DNA of 64,000 nucleotides from Verrucomicrobia subdivision 3 bacterium UBA693. GTDB taxonomy: Bacteria > Verrucomicrobiota > Verrucomicrobiia > Limisphaerales > UBA8199. Made by a program: the position numbers and the translations under genes. Below are positions 16,971 to 25,013 of the stretch, one piece after another. Positions within the stretch are counted from its first letter, which is position 1. Each line of letters starts with the position of its first letter. The DNA lies in assembly GCA_002298785.1 (NCBI GenBank), contig DBMR01000059.1, forward strand, positions 1 through 64,000, in the 5' to 3' direction. Under the pieces are notes generated by a model. The model had not been told where the DNA came from. It did not search any database and saw nothing but the letters and a program-made list of their open reading frames with translations.

Positions 16971-18224
16971 TCACAGTCCGACGTGGACCTGCAGATTCTC
17001 ACGAGCAGCCCATTGGCGAAGGACTTCCAATGATCGCACCCCTGGTCGGCTGTTACATTTGGCACGGACCTGAACGATAGCGCGGCGGTGGGGGTTAACC
17101 TCGATCGTCGCGATTCGCTTCTCTCCGGCCTCAACACGCAAGCGCAAAGACCAAATGCTTGTTTCTCCGCGTCGGCATCGATCTGCGTAGGTGTAAACAC
17201 AGTGCCGCATTGCCCGGCCGTCCGCGTGTAATGCATCGCTATCAAGGAGTTCCTGGATGCTCCATTCACGGTCATGCTCCTCCCCTTTCTCGACGATCTG
17301 GTAGCCTGGGATTCCTGAGCGGTGCCAGGAAAAGCTGCCGCTATTCTTTTTGTGACCTAGTTCCAGATGCCAGGCATCGGCCAGTCGCAGCATCGATTTA
17401 AGCGTTCGCCCGTCCATGGAAAAATCCGGCCATCTTGGCACCCGCGCCTCAGGCCCTTGGCCGGTGAAAACCTCATCGCCAGCAAACTTATTTGCCTGAA
17501 TAAAGTCGATGATCGGATTTACATAGCTGATTGGCATCTCGGGATTGTTCGCGAAAAAGCGAAGAACTGTGCGCCAGAATTCAGCCTGTTGAATGGTTCG
17601 CCCGAGAAGGCCAATGACGATCTCACGGGCCAATCGCTCGTTGCCGCCTAGGCCACGCACTTCACCATACCGAAGCGCTTTCCAAACAGTGTAGTGGTCC
17701 GGGGCACGCCGGACAAAATGCTCCATTCGACGGGTGAGCGGGACGGGGATATCCAGGCTGCGGAGGCTCGCGCCGCGACCCAGCCGGATATACCAGGCCT
17801 GCTGGCGAAAGCCCTCTGGCCCGGAACCAAGGTCCCAAGCGGAATCCATGAACCCCGGCACGGGATAAAAGACCAGGAGGTGCTGCGCTAACGACCGAAA
17901 TGCCAGCCTCAGACTGTTGCTGTCAGGGCACCACTCTTCGGCCGGACGGATCCAGTGGGCCTGGCGCTCAGCGAGATTTCTCAAGCGTCGGACCAGGAAC
18001 GCCGGACTGACCCAGCCCGCCACACCTTTGCCTTCCCCAGGCTTGAGCAAGCCGGTATGTGACCGCACGCACTTTAACAGCCGCTCGAAAGCGGCTCGGC
18101 GCTCGGGTCTGTCCTGCAGTTGATCGAGAACTGCCGCAATCTCGATGTCGATCTTTTGTCGTTCTAGTTCTCTTTTGCTAAACTCGTCGTTCTTCTTACC
18201 GCATAAAAAAGGGGTTATGTTCAT
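16971..18224 (-). CDS. PcfJ-like protein
   Basis: 417 residues. The C-terminal third carries the PcfJ signature: LLDSDALHADGRAMRHCVYT, then YADRCRRGETSIWSLR and ATIEVNPHRRAIVQVRAKCN, i.e. the 'G..m.HCv..Y......G...i.s.R' pattern. Upstream parts are helical with RRMEHFVRRAPDHYTVWKAL. PcfJ was named from an enterococcal conjugative plasmid, and chromosomal homologues occur in many phyla. Its biochemical role is not established. A very good ribosome-binding site (GGGAGG) precedes the ATG. The gene converges with the C45 gene. Confidence 0.8.
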   Translation of the reverse strand: MNITPFLCGKKNDEFSKRELERQKIDIEIAAVLDQLQDRPERRAAFERLLKCVRSHTGLLKPGEGKGVAGWVSPAFLVRRLRNLAERQAHWIRPAEEWCPDSNSLRLAFRSLAQHLLVFYPVPGFMDSAWDLGSGPEGFRQQAWYIRLGRGASLRSLDIPVPLTRRMEHFVRRAPDHYTVWKALRYGEVRGLGGNERLAREIVIGLLGRTIQQAEFWRTVLRFFANNPEMPISYVNPIIDFIQANKFAGDEVFTGQGPEARVPRWPDFSMDGRTLKSMLRLADAWHLELGHKKNSGSFSWHRSGIPGYQIVEKGEEHDREWSIQELLDSDALHADGRAMRHCVYTYADRCRRGETSIWSLRLRVEAGEKRIATIEVNPHRRAIVQVRAKCNSRPGVRSLEVLRQWAARENLQVHVGL

Positions 18225-18576
18225 CGCATCCTCCCGCGGCCGCAGGCCGCCCTTTGAATGATTGTGGATGACGACTCCGCCCGGCCTTTTTGGAAGAAGA
18301 TCAAAGCGTATTGACGCCGACGTTAAATGGCCGTCGCTCCGATCTCAGCGGAACACCGCTGAGGTGAAGGAGACGGGCCCAATCTTCTTAAAGGCAGAAG
18401 CACACGCTCACGGGTATGTCCCGAGGCGGAGCTTAATCACGAGGAAACGGCCTGCTGAAAAAGCAGCCGTTGCGCGAGAGGATTATAGAAACCAAGTGCG
18501 CATAACAGCGGTAGTCTGATTTAAAATGGAGGAAACGTCAAATGCTTACCCCCCAAAAGATGCCGTCTCAACCGAC
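18225..18576. other. Intergenic region with one strong dyad, no convincing gene
   Basis: A plus-strand open frame here (18262-18519) has no family resemblance and no ribosome-binding site. The visible structure is the hairpin at 18344-18363 and a GC-rich stretch just upstream of the PcfJ gene (18236-18252). Confidence 0.4.
18344..18363. repeat. Perfect inverted repeat (8-bp arms, AACA loop)
   Basis: CTCAGCGG-AACA-CCGCTGAG forms an 8-bp GC-rich stem with a four-base loop. No run of T follows on either strand, so it is not a classical terminator. It could be a REP-like element or part of an RNA. Confidence 0.45.
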
Positions 18577-18936
18577 TCAGTTCTCACGCCCCCTCTGCTT
18601 GGAATCATAGCGGCTTAAGACATCATCGAACCGCTTGTTTCCCATTGTTGCAAGGCAGACCACAAGCCACATCTTCTCGGGTTCCTGCAGGGTCGCGCGG
18701 GGATAAGGCTGGTCAACCGAAACCTCCATGGACTTGCCCCAGTGGCAGTCGCCAGCGTAAATCACAGCCTTGCCAGAAGCCCTGTCACCAACCAGCACCC
18801 ATTGTTCGCCGAATCCGTTTTCAAAATAGCTGACGAACTTTCCCGTGGCATCAACGGTGGGAGGCGCTCCACATTCAGGTGTGTGTAGATTATCGACTTG
18901 CAGGACAGGAATGCCCTTGTGGCTTTTGGAGATCAT
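18577..18936 (-). CDS. Hypothetical protein, 119 aa
   Basis: A small soluble protein with alternating beta-like stretches (KFVSYFENGFGEQWVLVGDR, KAVIYAGDCHWG) and a helical C-terminus (MWLVVCLATMGNKRFDDVLS). The composition is protein-like and no overlapping frame is better. No family recognised. It lies 61 bp downstream of the Mrr-like gene on the same strand and may be co-transcribed with it. Confidence 0.6.
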   Translation of the reverse strand: MISKSHKGIPVLQVDNLHTPECGAPPTVDATGKFVSYFENGFGEQWVLVGDRASGKAVIYAGDCHWGKSMEVSVDQPYPRATLQEPEKMWLVVCLATMGNKRFDDVLSRYDSKQRGREN

Positions 18937-18997
18937 GGGTTGAATGTTTTGGTAAATAACTTTCGAACAGCAGCCCAGCTACACGATCGACTTGTTT

Positions 18998-19855
18998 TCA
19001 CGGAAATAGCTCACGCACGGATAAGAGTGGGTTGCCAGTTTCGGCGGCTCTTCGCACCTTCATATCCACGACTTTCACAAAAGATAATCTCCTTCGTAGC
19101 ATTTCACTCAGATCAAAACCATCCATGCAAATGAGTCGCTTGCCACGTCCAAATGCCTGTAGTCCGTCCGGGGCGAATCCGCTGTTGCTCACGAAAAGTC
19201 CCCTAGACCAGGCAGCCTTCTCGCCCAATTTACCCTCGAAAGTGTGGAGTTCCGCAACCCCAACAGTCGTGTTTTGCCATTTTGCCTCCAGTAAATAGGT
19301 TTCATGGTGGAGGACAAAGCTGCCATCGATCTGCTCTCCGGTCAGCCGAAACGATGCGCGAGCAGCGAGCCCATATGCGTTAAAAAGGTCCTTTAGGAAT
19401 GCTTCATAGGCATATCCTCGAGTTTGTGGTGCAAGTGCTGTAACTCGCAGCAATTCCGACATTAGTCTCTCGGACGCTTTCGGATCGATTGCGGTATCGG
19501 TCGCATCCTCCGGTTCATCCATAGCCGCCACGCACCCTCCGAGCTTCTTTATGGTCCTCTGGAGAAGGGCGCGTGAGGCCTCACTCATCGGTGCGCGCGA
19601 GTAGAGATCCCAACCCTCAAGGATGCCTTGGAAGAGCGCCCGAAGCTGATCATCCGTCGCAACTTGCCAGAATGCGCGCATCCGATTGGCTTTTGAGCCC
19701 GAACCCAAAGCGTAGCGGGTGTCATATATCGGCACACCCACGACGTCGCGAAAAAGTTCCTCGAAGGTCCGATTCGAGAAATCGAGCACGTAGCCGCCGT
19801 CCATTCGCAACTCGCGCTCGAGCTTCTGTTTTTCAATATGTGTCAGGCTATTCAT
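18998..19855 (-). CDS. Mrr-type restriction endonuclease with AbiJ-like N-terminal domain
   Basis: 285 residues from the ATG at 19853-19855; a GTG 39 bp upstream is possible. The C-terminal half is an Mrr_cat/PD-(D/E)XK fold: GYAYEAFLKDLF (helix Glu151), then EQIDGSF (Asp177) and TYLLEAKWQ (Glu190, Lys192), followed by GVAELHTFEGKL and GLFVSNSGFAPDGLQAF as in type IV Mrr-like enzymes. The N-terminal GGYVLDFSNRTFEELFRDVV with GSGSKANRMRAFW resembles AbiJ N-terminal modules found in abortive-infection proteins, by recollection. Likely DNA cleavage in phage or foreign-DNA defence. It stands between a small unknown gene and a Clp-N gene. Confidence 0.78.
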   Translation of the reverse strand: MNSLTHIEKQKLERELRMDGGYVLDFSNRTFEELFRDVVGVPIYDTRYALGSGSKANRMRAFWQVATDDQLRALFQGILEGWDLYSRAPMSEASRALLQRTIKKLGGCVAAMDEPEDATDTAIDPKASERLMSELLRVTALAPQTRGYAYEAFLKDLFNAYGLAARASFRLTGEQIDGSFVLHHETYLLEAKWQNTTVGVAELHTFEGKLGEKAAWSRGLFVSNSGFAPDGLQAFGRGKRLICMDGFDLSEMLRRRLSFVKVVDMKVRRAAETGNPLLSVRELFP

Positions 19856-19966
19856 CCCGATTGTATCAACGTCGACGCCTAATACGAGAGCCACCTACCG
19901 ATAATGTTGGATTTTGTAAAAAGGTCGAGCCGACACCGTTCGCTGGGCGGTTTTGTGGGCTGATGT

Positions 19967-20677
19967 TCAAGAGGTCTTCTCTGACATCTTCTGAAGCAGT
20001 GATGTCTTAACCGTCTCAATTTCGATGGCGAAATGCCGAAGGAGGCTCATTGCCGGTCCGTCGTCTCTGTCCAGCAGACCGAGGACAAAATGTTCCGGCT
20101 CAATTTCCGGATCTCCCAACGTCTCCGCGTGCTGCGAAGAGAGTCGCAGGATGTTGCGCATCGACGGACCGTAACCGTTTGATGCGACCTCCGCAGTGGA
20201 ACCAATTGCCATCATTCGACGCCGAACGGCCTCTGCGGTAAGCCCAGCACTCAACAGCACCGCGGCCCCGCTACCTGTCCCATCCACTACCAAGCCCAGC
20301 AATAAGTGATCGCTGCCGACATGCTCGCACCCCATGCGTCTGGATTCTTCACTCGCGAGCGCCAATACGCGCTGTGCTCTCTTGGAGAATTGCTTGCCGG
20401 TGCCCTTCGGAGTGAACTCCGGACCAGAAAATTCGGCGCTGATTAGCTCCCCGGTAACTGCATCTAAATGGAATTTTGCCGTTGATCTGGAGGTCTTGCT
20501 GACGAATGAAACGAGCGCGGTTTCTCGGACTTTTGGCTTATGCAGTCGCTCGACCGGGATCCCTGTCGTCCTGGCATGCTCCTCGGCCTTTGCAATATCT
20601 GGCGACGCATCACTAAAGTCTCGGATCCACGGGCTCGCTTTCCAGCGCCAATACCCCGAACACGCATTCGTGAACAC
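19967..20677 (-). CDS. Stand-alone Clp N-terminal (Clp-R repeat) domain protein
   Basis: The double Clp-N repeat is clear: FSKRAQRVLALASEESRRMG with EHVGSDHLLLGLV, then PSMRNILRLSSQHAETLG with EIEPEHFVLGLL. This is the substrate/adaptor-binding module of ClpA/ClpC, but no AAA+ ATPase domain follows, and the protein ends after the second repeat. An N-terminal extension of about 90 residues contains FHLDAVTGELISAEFSGPEF. The start is uncertain. There is no ATG downstream of the Pnkp stop in this frame; a GTG at 20675-20677 with AGGAA 10 bases upstream is proposed, giving 65 bp overlap with the Pnkp gene. A TTG at 20731 is the alternative. Confidence 0.72.
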   Translation of the reverse strand: MFTNACSGYWRWKASPWIRDFSDASPDIAKAEEHARTTGIPVERLHKPKVRETALVSFVSKTSRSTAKFHLDAVTGELISAEFSGPEFTPKGTGKQFSKRAQRVLALASEESRRMGCEHVGSDHLLLGLVVDGTGSGAAVLLSAGLTAEAVRRRMMAIGSTAEVASNGYGPSMRNILRLSSQHAETLGDPEIEPEHFVLGLLDRDDGPAMSLLRHFAIEIETVKTSLLQKMSEKTS

Positions 20678-23168
20678 GGCGGAGCGGTTCCTGGCGGACA
20701 AAGCGCTCCAACGCCTCGATACCCAAAGCAAACTCCCGACTGGCCAGCGAGCGCTTGGACGACAACCCGCGGGCCCTCAACCGCTCGAGATTCTCCGGTA
20801 TGGTGTATTCCGGGCCGTAGATGATCCGCAAATACTCCCGCCCGCGGCACTTCACCGCTGGCTGGACCAATCCCTTCCGACCCCGCACCACGAAATCCAG
20901 CGGTTTGACCACCATACCCTCGCCTCCGGAACTGGTCAGTTCCTCCCACCAGCGAATCCCGACCAACTGGCTTTCAGCATCCATGACATCTACGAGCTTG
21001 AAAGGAGTCGCGAGCAACAACCCGGAATCTGCCGCGCACAATTTGGCCAAGGTCTCCATGTGCCAGAGGTGGTCTTTGCCGGCATGCACCTGACCTTCCG
21101 TGGCCAGCAGGTGGAAGGGAGCCAACTTCAGATCAGCCAACGATCCGACCGGCCAGCAATAACGCTGGTAGGCTTGCACGTAATCATGCGTGAGCTTTTG
21201 GCGCTCTTGATGGCGCTTAAGCAAATTGTTTACTTCGGCCCCATTCGCGCAAGCCTGATTCAGAGATTCGAGCACTCCGGCCAATGACGCCTGGGCGGCA
21301 GTGCCGACCGCGGCATACTGTTCCTTAATCAATGCCTGCGCTTTGGCGGACCACGGCATGAGTTCGCAGTCCAGGCACGCCCAATCGGTATTGAACTCTT
21401 CCCAGACACCAGCCCCTTCCATGGCCAAGCGAACTGTATCCAGCAACTCGGCTTCAAGCGTCCTGTCGTCGAAAAAGCGTCGGCCGGTCCGGGTGTAGCA
21501 AATGCCCAGCCCTTCGCCGACGATGCCGAAGCGTTTCCGCGCCACTTCCTCGGTTCGGCACACGATCACGACCGCTCGGGAGCCCATGTGCTTTTGTTCA
21601 CAGACCACCTTAGGCACGCCTTCGTGGCGATAGTAGGCAAACGCCTCGGCCGGGTGCTCCAGCAAACCCGGTTCCTTGGTGGTTTCGGAGGGCGACATCG
21701 TGGGCGGGAGATAAATCAGCCACTTGGGATTGGCCGCAAAGCGGCTCATGACCTCCAGCGCGGCCGTTGCGTTCTCCTCCCGAACAGTGACGTTCGAGCA
21801 AAGACGGGTGGAAACAATCCGTTTTCCGAGGACATCTTCCATGTCGAGCAAATCGTCCTGTTGCTGCTGCGCAGACAGCGGCGGAGCTGGAGCCTCGACA
21901 AGGAAGGGTTTTGCCGGTTGGGAATAGGTTTGTTTGGCCGGGACGGAAACGATCTCCTTCTCCGGATAGCGGAGAGCAGTGAGCTTGCCCCCAAACACAC
22001 AGCCCGTGTCGATATTGATCGTCCGGTTCAGCCATTCGGGTTCAGGCACCGGCGTGTGGCCGTAGACCACCATTGCTTTGCCGCGGTATTCGGCGGCCCA
22101 GTTGAACCGAACCGGCAAACCAAACTCGTCCGTTTCACCTGTGGTTTCACCATAGAGTGCAAAATCCCGCACCTTACCCGAACCGCGACCCTGCATGGAT
22201 TCCTTCATCCCGGCGTGGGCGACCACGAGCTTCCCCCCATCCAGAACGTAATGGCTCACCAGGTCATCAATGAAGGCAACCACCTTCGCGCGAAATTCAG
22301 GAGGTTCAGCTTCAAGCTGGGCCAGCGACTCGGCCAACCCATGCGTTACCTGAACATCCCGACCGCGCAGTTTGCGCATCAACTTCATGTCGTGGTTCCC
22401 CGGCACGGACAGGGCCACTCCGGATTCCACCGCCTGCATTACCAGCTTCAAGACCTGCGGCACCTTCGGCCCTCGATCTACGAGATCGCCCAGGAAGATC
22501 AACTTGCGGCCGTCCGGCGCCTTAATTGCAGTTCCTACAGGGCTCTCTGCGGTTTCGTAGCCCAGTGTTGCGAGCAAAGCCACGAGTTCGTCGTAACAGC
22601 CGTGAACGTCGCCAATGATATCGAAGGGCCCGCACTCGGTTCTTAGGTTATTCCACAACGGCTGCCGTTCGATGGTGGCAGCGTCCACCTCTTCCAGCGA
22701 GTTCAGCACGAAAACGTGGCGAAATCCTTCCCGCTCGAGACCTCGAAGAGAACGTCGCAACTGCTGAACCTGTTGCCGGATCACGTGCGGCCCGAAATCC
22801 CGATCCGATCGGTTCAGGTTGCGCTCGTGGCAAAGCTTTTCAGGCAGGTTGAGGACGATGGCCACTGGCAGACAGTGAAACTCCCTGGCTAACCCGACCA
22901 GCGGCTTGCGGGATTCAGCTTGCACGTTCGTTGCATCCACAATGGTGAGTTTTCCGGCCGCCAACCGCTTGCGTGCAATGCAGTGCAGCACCTCAAATGC
23001 ATCCTTAGTAGCCGCCTGGTTGTTTTCGTCATCGGAAACGAGTCCTCGGCAATAGTCGGAAGAGAGAAGCTCTGTCGGCTTGAAGTGCTTGCGAGCAAAA
23101 CTCGATTTTCCTGAGCCGGAGGCGCCCATGAGGACAACGAGAGAAAGTTCAGGAATGGTGATTTTCAT
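20613..23168 (-). CDS. pnkp: Polynucleotide kinase-phosphatase-ligase RNA repair enzyme (bacterial Pnkp)
   Basis: 851 residues in three modules. Kinase: P-loop GASGSGKS at residues 15-22 (Lys21, Ser22), placed as in Clostridium thermocellum Pnkp. Binuclear metallophosphoesterase: GDVHGCYDE (Asp187, His189), FLGDLVDRG (Asp228, Asp231, Arg232), GNHD (258-260), AHAG (about 318) and YGHTPVPEPEW (His371). C-terminal adenylyltransferase/ligase-like: KHMGSR with the nucleophile Lys526. Bacterial Pnkp heals and seals RNA (for example tRNA cut by ribotoxins), normally with the methyltransferase Hen1, which is absent here. Its ATG overlaps the upstream stop as ATGA. Confidence 0.93.
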   Translation of the reverse strand: MKITIPELSLVVLMGASGSGKSSFARKHFKPTELLSSDYCRGLVSDDENNQAATKDAFEVLHCIARKRLAAGKLTIVDATNVQAESRKPLVGLAREFHCLPVAIVLNLPEKLCHERNLNRSDRDFGPHVIRQQVQQLRRSLRGLEREGFRHVFVLNSLEEVDAATIERQPLWNNLRTECGPFDIIGDVHGCYDELVALLATLGYETAESPVGTAIKAPDGRKLIFLGDLVDRGPKVPQVLKLVMQAVESGVALSVPGNHDMKLMRKLRGRDVQVTHGLAESLAQLEAEPPEFRAKVVAFIDDLVSHYVLDGGKLVVAHAGMKESMQGRGSGKVRDFALYGETTGETDEFGLPVRFNWAAEYRGKAMVVYGHTPVPEPEWLNRTINIDTGCVFGGKLTALRYPEKEIVSVPAKQTYSQPAKPFLVEAPAPPLSAQQQQDDLLDMEDVLGKRIVSTRLCSNVTVREENATAALEVMSRFAANPKWLIYLPPTMSPSETTKEPGLLEHPAEAFAYYRHEGVPKVVCEQKHMGSRAVVIVCRTEEVARKRFGIVGEGLGICYTRTGRRFFDDRTLEAELLDTVRLAMEGAGVWEEFNTDWACLDCELMPWSAKAQALIKEQYAAVGTAAQASLAGVLESLNQACANGAEVNNLLKRHQERQKLTHDYVQAYQRYCWPVGSLADLKLAPFHLLATEGQVHAGKDHLWHMETLAKLCAADSGLLLATPFKLVDVMDAESQLVGIRWWEELTSSGGEGMVVKPLDFVVRGRKGLVQPAVKCRGREYLRIIYGPEYTIPENLERLRARGLSSKRSLASREFALGIEALERFVRQEPLRRVHECVFGVLALESEPVDPRL

Positions 23169-24376
23169 TTATTGGTTCTGCAAAGCAATGCCTCAGATTC
23201 GTCGCAAAGCTTGTCCATAATCGAACTCCAACTCGGTTGAATCCCGTCCTTTTGTTTACGAAGCTCAGTCAGAGACTCATATCTGAGCCAGGGTGCTGAT
23301 GCGCGTCCTTTCAGGGCGTCAAAAAGCAGATTTGCCTCCTCAGGCAACCGATATGCCTTGTCCCAGTCCTCATAGGAATCAATGTCAAACACCTGAAGCG
23401 GGCCGATATCTGGTCCGTCACGGAAAAGCGACCTTTGGAGGTGGTCTTCCAGCGCTGCTTCGAAGGCGTCAGAAAGTGGAAAACGTGCTGGGAAGTGGTC
23501 AAACACTAAAACGGTCGGATATGCTTTTCTCAGCCTGGGAATGTGCGTCCCATCCGCAGTGTAACACGAGCCTTTGGTCAGCGCATCGGCTGCCGTTACT
23601 GCCTGCCGACTCAAGCCCTCGAGAAGCTCAGCTACCATATGAAGATCTCCGGTTGCGCGGAGCGAACGAGGTGGCACCTTGGCCTTCACTTCGACACAAA
23701 ATCCAATCTCTCCGAGAATCAGGAGCAGGTCCCGTTCAGGGTCCGTATGATCTTTTGGGAGGTGCTCAGCCTTAATTCTGTAGTTCTTGATTACCTTGAC
23801 CGGGCTGCTCCGGAAGCGTTCGCTCGCGAGCCACGCTGCATAACCTTCGAAAATGTAGCCAACCGGTGCCCGCACGGCCTGTAGAGCGTTTCCTGACAAG
23901 CCCGCTTGTTCCGCAGCAGCCATTGCGAGATAGGGCAATCCGCGAACGAATTTCCCGAAGATGCCGTCGAAGGAAGTGACCAGGTGCCGACGGCCCACCT
24001 GCAGAAGAGGTCGGAGGAGTAAAAGGTCGTTAGAATCGAAAAGGACAGCGGAAAACGACGAGTATTCGAATTTGGCAGCTGCTTTCACTGCTTCGGGAGT
24101 GGTTGTGGCAAGTTGGACTAACCGCGCCACCGCTTGATCCTCTCCAGGAAAGCATTTGCAGAAGGCATCTAGATCCAACCACAGATGTGTTGGATGCGGG
24201 GCGTCCGGATTGAAGCGTCCTGCGTAACCCGCGAGTGCCTGAGCCACCTCGCGGTAATTGCATGCGGTCAGGCCGAATCTCTCTTTGAACCAGTCGTTGA
24301 TCGTCCGACCACCTTCCCTTTGTGCAAGCAATTCACCGACCTCCGGCCGAGACACGATTGCATGAAGGCGTGCCAT
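23165..24376 (-). CDS. Unrecognised protein with PD-(D/E)XK-like nuclease signature, coupled to Pnkp
   Basis: 403 residues, soluble, no known family. The middle carries a pattern typical of PD-(D/E)XK folds: GYIFEGYAAWLA (Glu177 on a helix), then ERDLLLILGEIGFCVEVKAK with Asp216, Glu229 and Lys231 in a D-x12-E-x-K arrangement, then a hydrophilic region. The N-terminal half has helical repeats (LQVGRRHLVTSFDGIFGKFV). The TGA overlaps the Pnkp start as ATGA, so expression is translationally coupled. A nuclease or end-recognition partner for RNA or DNA repair is a reasonable inference, not shown. Confidence 0.7.
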   Translation of the reverse strand: MARLHAIVSRPEVGELLAQREGGRTINDWFKERFGLTACNYREVAQALAGYAGRFNPDAPHPTHLWLDLDAFCKCFPGEDQAVARLVQLATTTPEAVKAAAKFEYSSFSAVLFDSNDLLLLRPLLQVGRRHLVTSFDGIFGKFVRGLPYLAMAAAEQAGLSGNALQAVRAPVGYIFEGYAAWLASERFRSSPVKVIKNYRIKAEHLPKDHTDPERDLLLILGEIGFCVEVKAKVPPRSLRATGDLHMVAELLEGLSRQAVTAADALTKGSCYTADGTHIPRLRKAYPTVLVFDHFPARFPLSDAFEAALEDHLQRSLFRDGPDIGPLQVFDIDSYEDWDKAYRLPEEANLLFDALKGRASAPWLRYESLTELRKQKDGIQPSWSSIMDKLCDESEALLCRTNK

Positions 24377-24562
24377 GTCGTGGCTCTCATCGGCTGCATC
24401 CTCGTGCTGCCGTTGGCGCTGATTTGTGGTCCCCTGCGCGGCATTCCGCTCTACTGGCGTCTCATCGATTGCTCATTCGGGGTTTTCGGCGCTCTCCCTC
24501 TCCTTTACTGCGTGCGCCTGACCCGCTTGTTACGAATGGGGCAAAGGGCGGGGCATTCTTAA
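24362..24562 (+). CDS. Possible tiny two-helix membrane protein
   Basis: 66 residues from the ATG at 24362 with two hydrophobic stretches (VVALIGCILVLPLALICG and LIDCSFGVFGALPLLYCV) and a basic tail. It overlaps the start codon of the divergent minus-strand gene by 15 bp and has no clear ribosome-binding site. It ends 27 bp before the GNAT start. It could be a chance frame. Confidence 0.3.
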   Translation: MKACHVVALIGCILVLPLALICGPLRGIPLYWRLIDCSFGVFGALPLLYCVRLTRLLRMGQRAGHS

Positions 24563-24589
24563 CGGGTCATGAAACAGCACATCCCGCCG

Positions 24590-25012
24590 ATGGAAATCCG
24601 GTGCTTCCGGACGGATGACGAACCATCCGTCATTGCCCTCTGGAAAGAGTGTGATTTGGTTCGCCCCTGGAACGATCCGCATCGAGATATCTGCCGCAAA
24701 CTGAAGGTCAACGCGGAATGGTTCCTGGTTGGATTAGTCGATGGACAAGTGGTCGCGACGGTGATGGCTGGTTACGAAGGACACCGCGGCTGGCTCAATT
24801 ACCTGGCTGTTGCTCCTGAATTCCAGCGTCGAGGGCTGGCGCGGGGGATTGTGGTCGAGGCGGAGCGACTGCTTCGGAAGGCAGGCTGCCCCAAGATCAA
24901 TCTACAGATCCGGACTTCTAACCAGGCTGTGATTGAGTTTTACCGCCGGCTCGGTTACTCGGTGGATGATGTCGTGAGCATGGGCAAACGATTGGAGCAT
25001 GAGGATCGGTGA
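24590..25012 (+). CDS. ypeA: GNAT-family acetyltransferase, YpeA-like
   Basis: 140 residues from the second in-frame ATG (24590), which aligns with the start of E. coli YpeA (MEIRxF). The family pattern is complete: ALWKECDLVRPWNDP near the N-terminus, VMAGYEGHRGWLNYLAV, then the acetyl-CoA loop QRRGLARGI (Q/R-x-x-G-x-A/G), and FYRRLGYSVDDVVSMGK at the C-terminus. YpeA-type proteins are GNAT N-acetyltransferases of undetermined substrate. The following gene starts 1 base after its stop. Confidence 0.9.
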   Translation: MEIRCFRTDDEPSVIALWKECDLVRPWNDPHRDICRKLKVNAEWFLVGLVDGQVVATVMAGYEGHRGWLNYLAVAPEFQRRGLARGIVVEAERLLRKAGCPKINLQIRTSNQAVIEFYRRLGYSVDDVVSMGKRLEHEDR

Positions 25013-25013
25013 A

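Noticed and set aside
18262..18519. 85-aa plus-strand frame between the PcfJ gene and the small unknown gene
   Set aside because: No ribosome-binding site, no protein-like pattern and a dyad inside it.
21588..22646. 352-aa plus-strand open frame across the Pnkp gene
   Set aside because: Antisense to a gene with clear kinase and phosphatase motifs.
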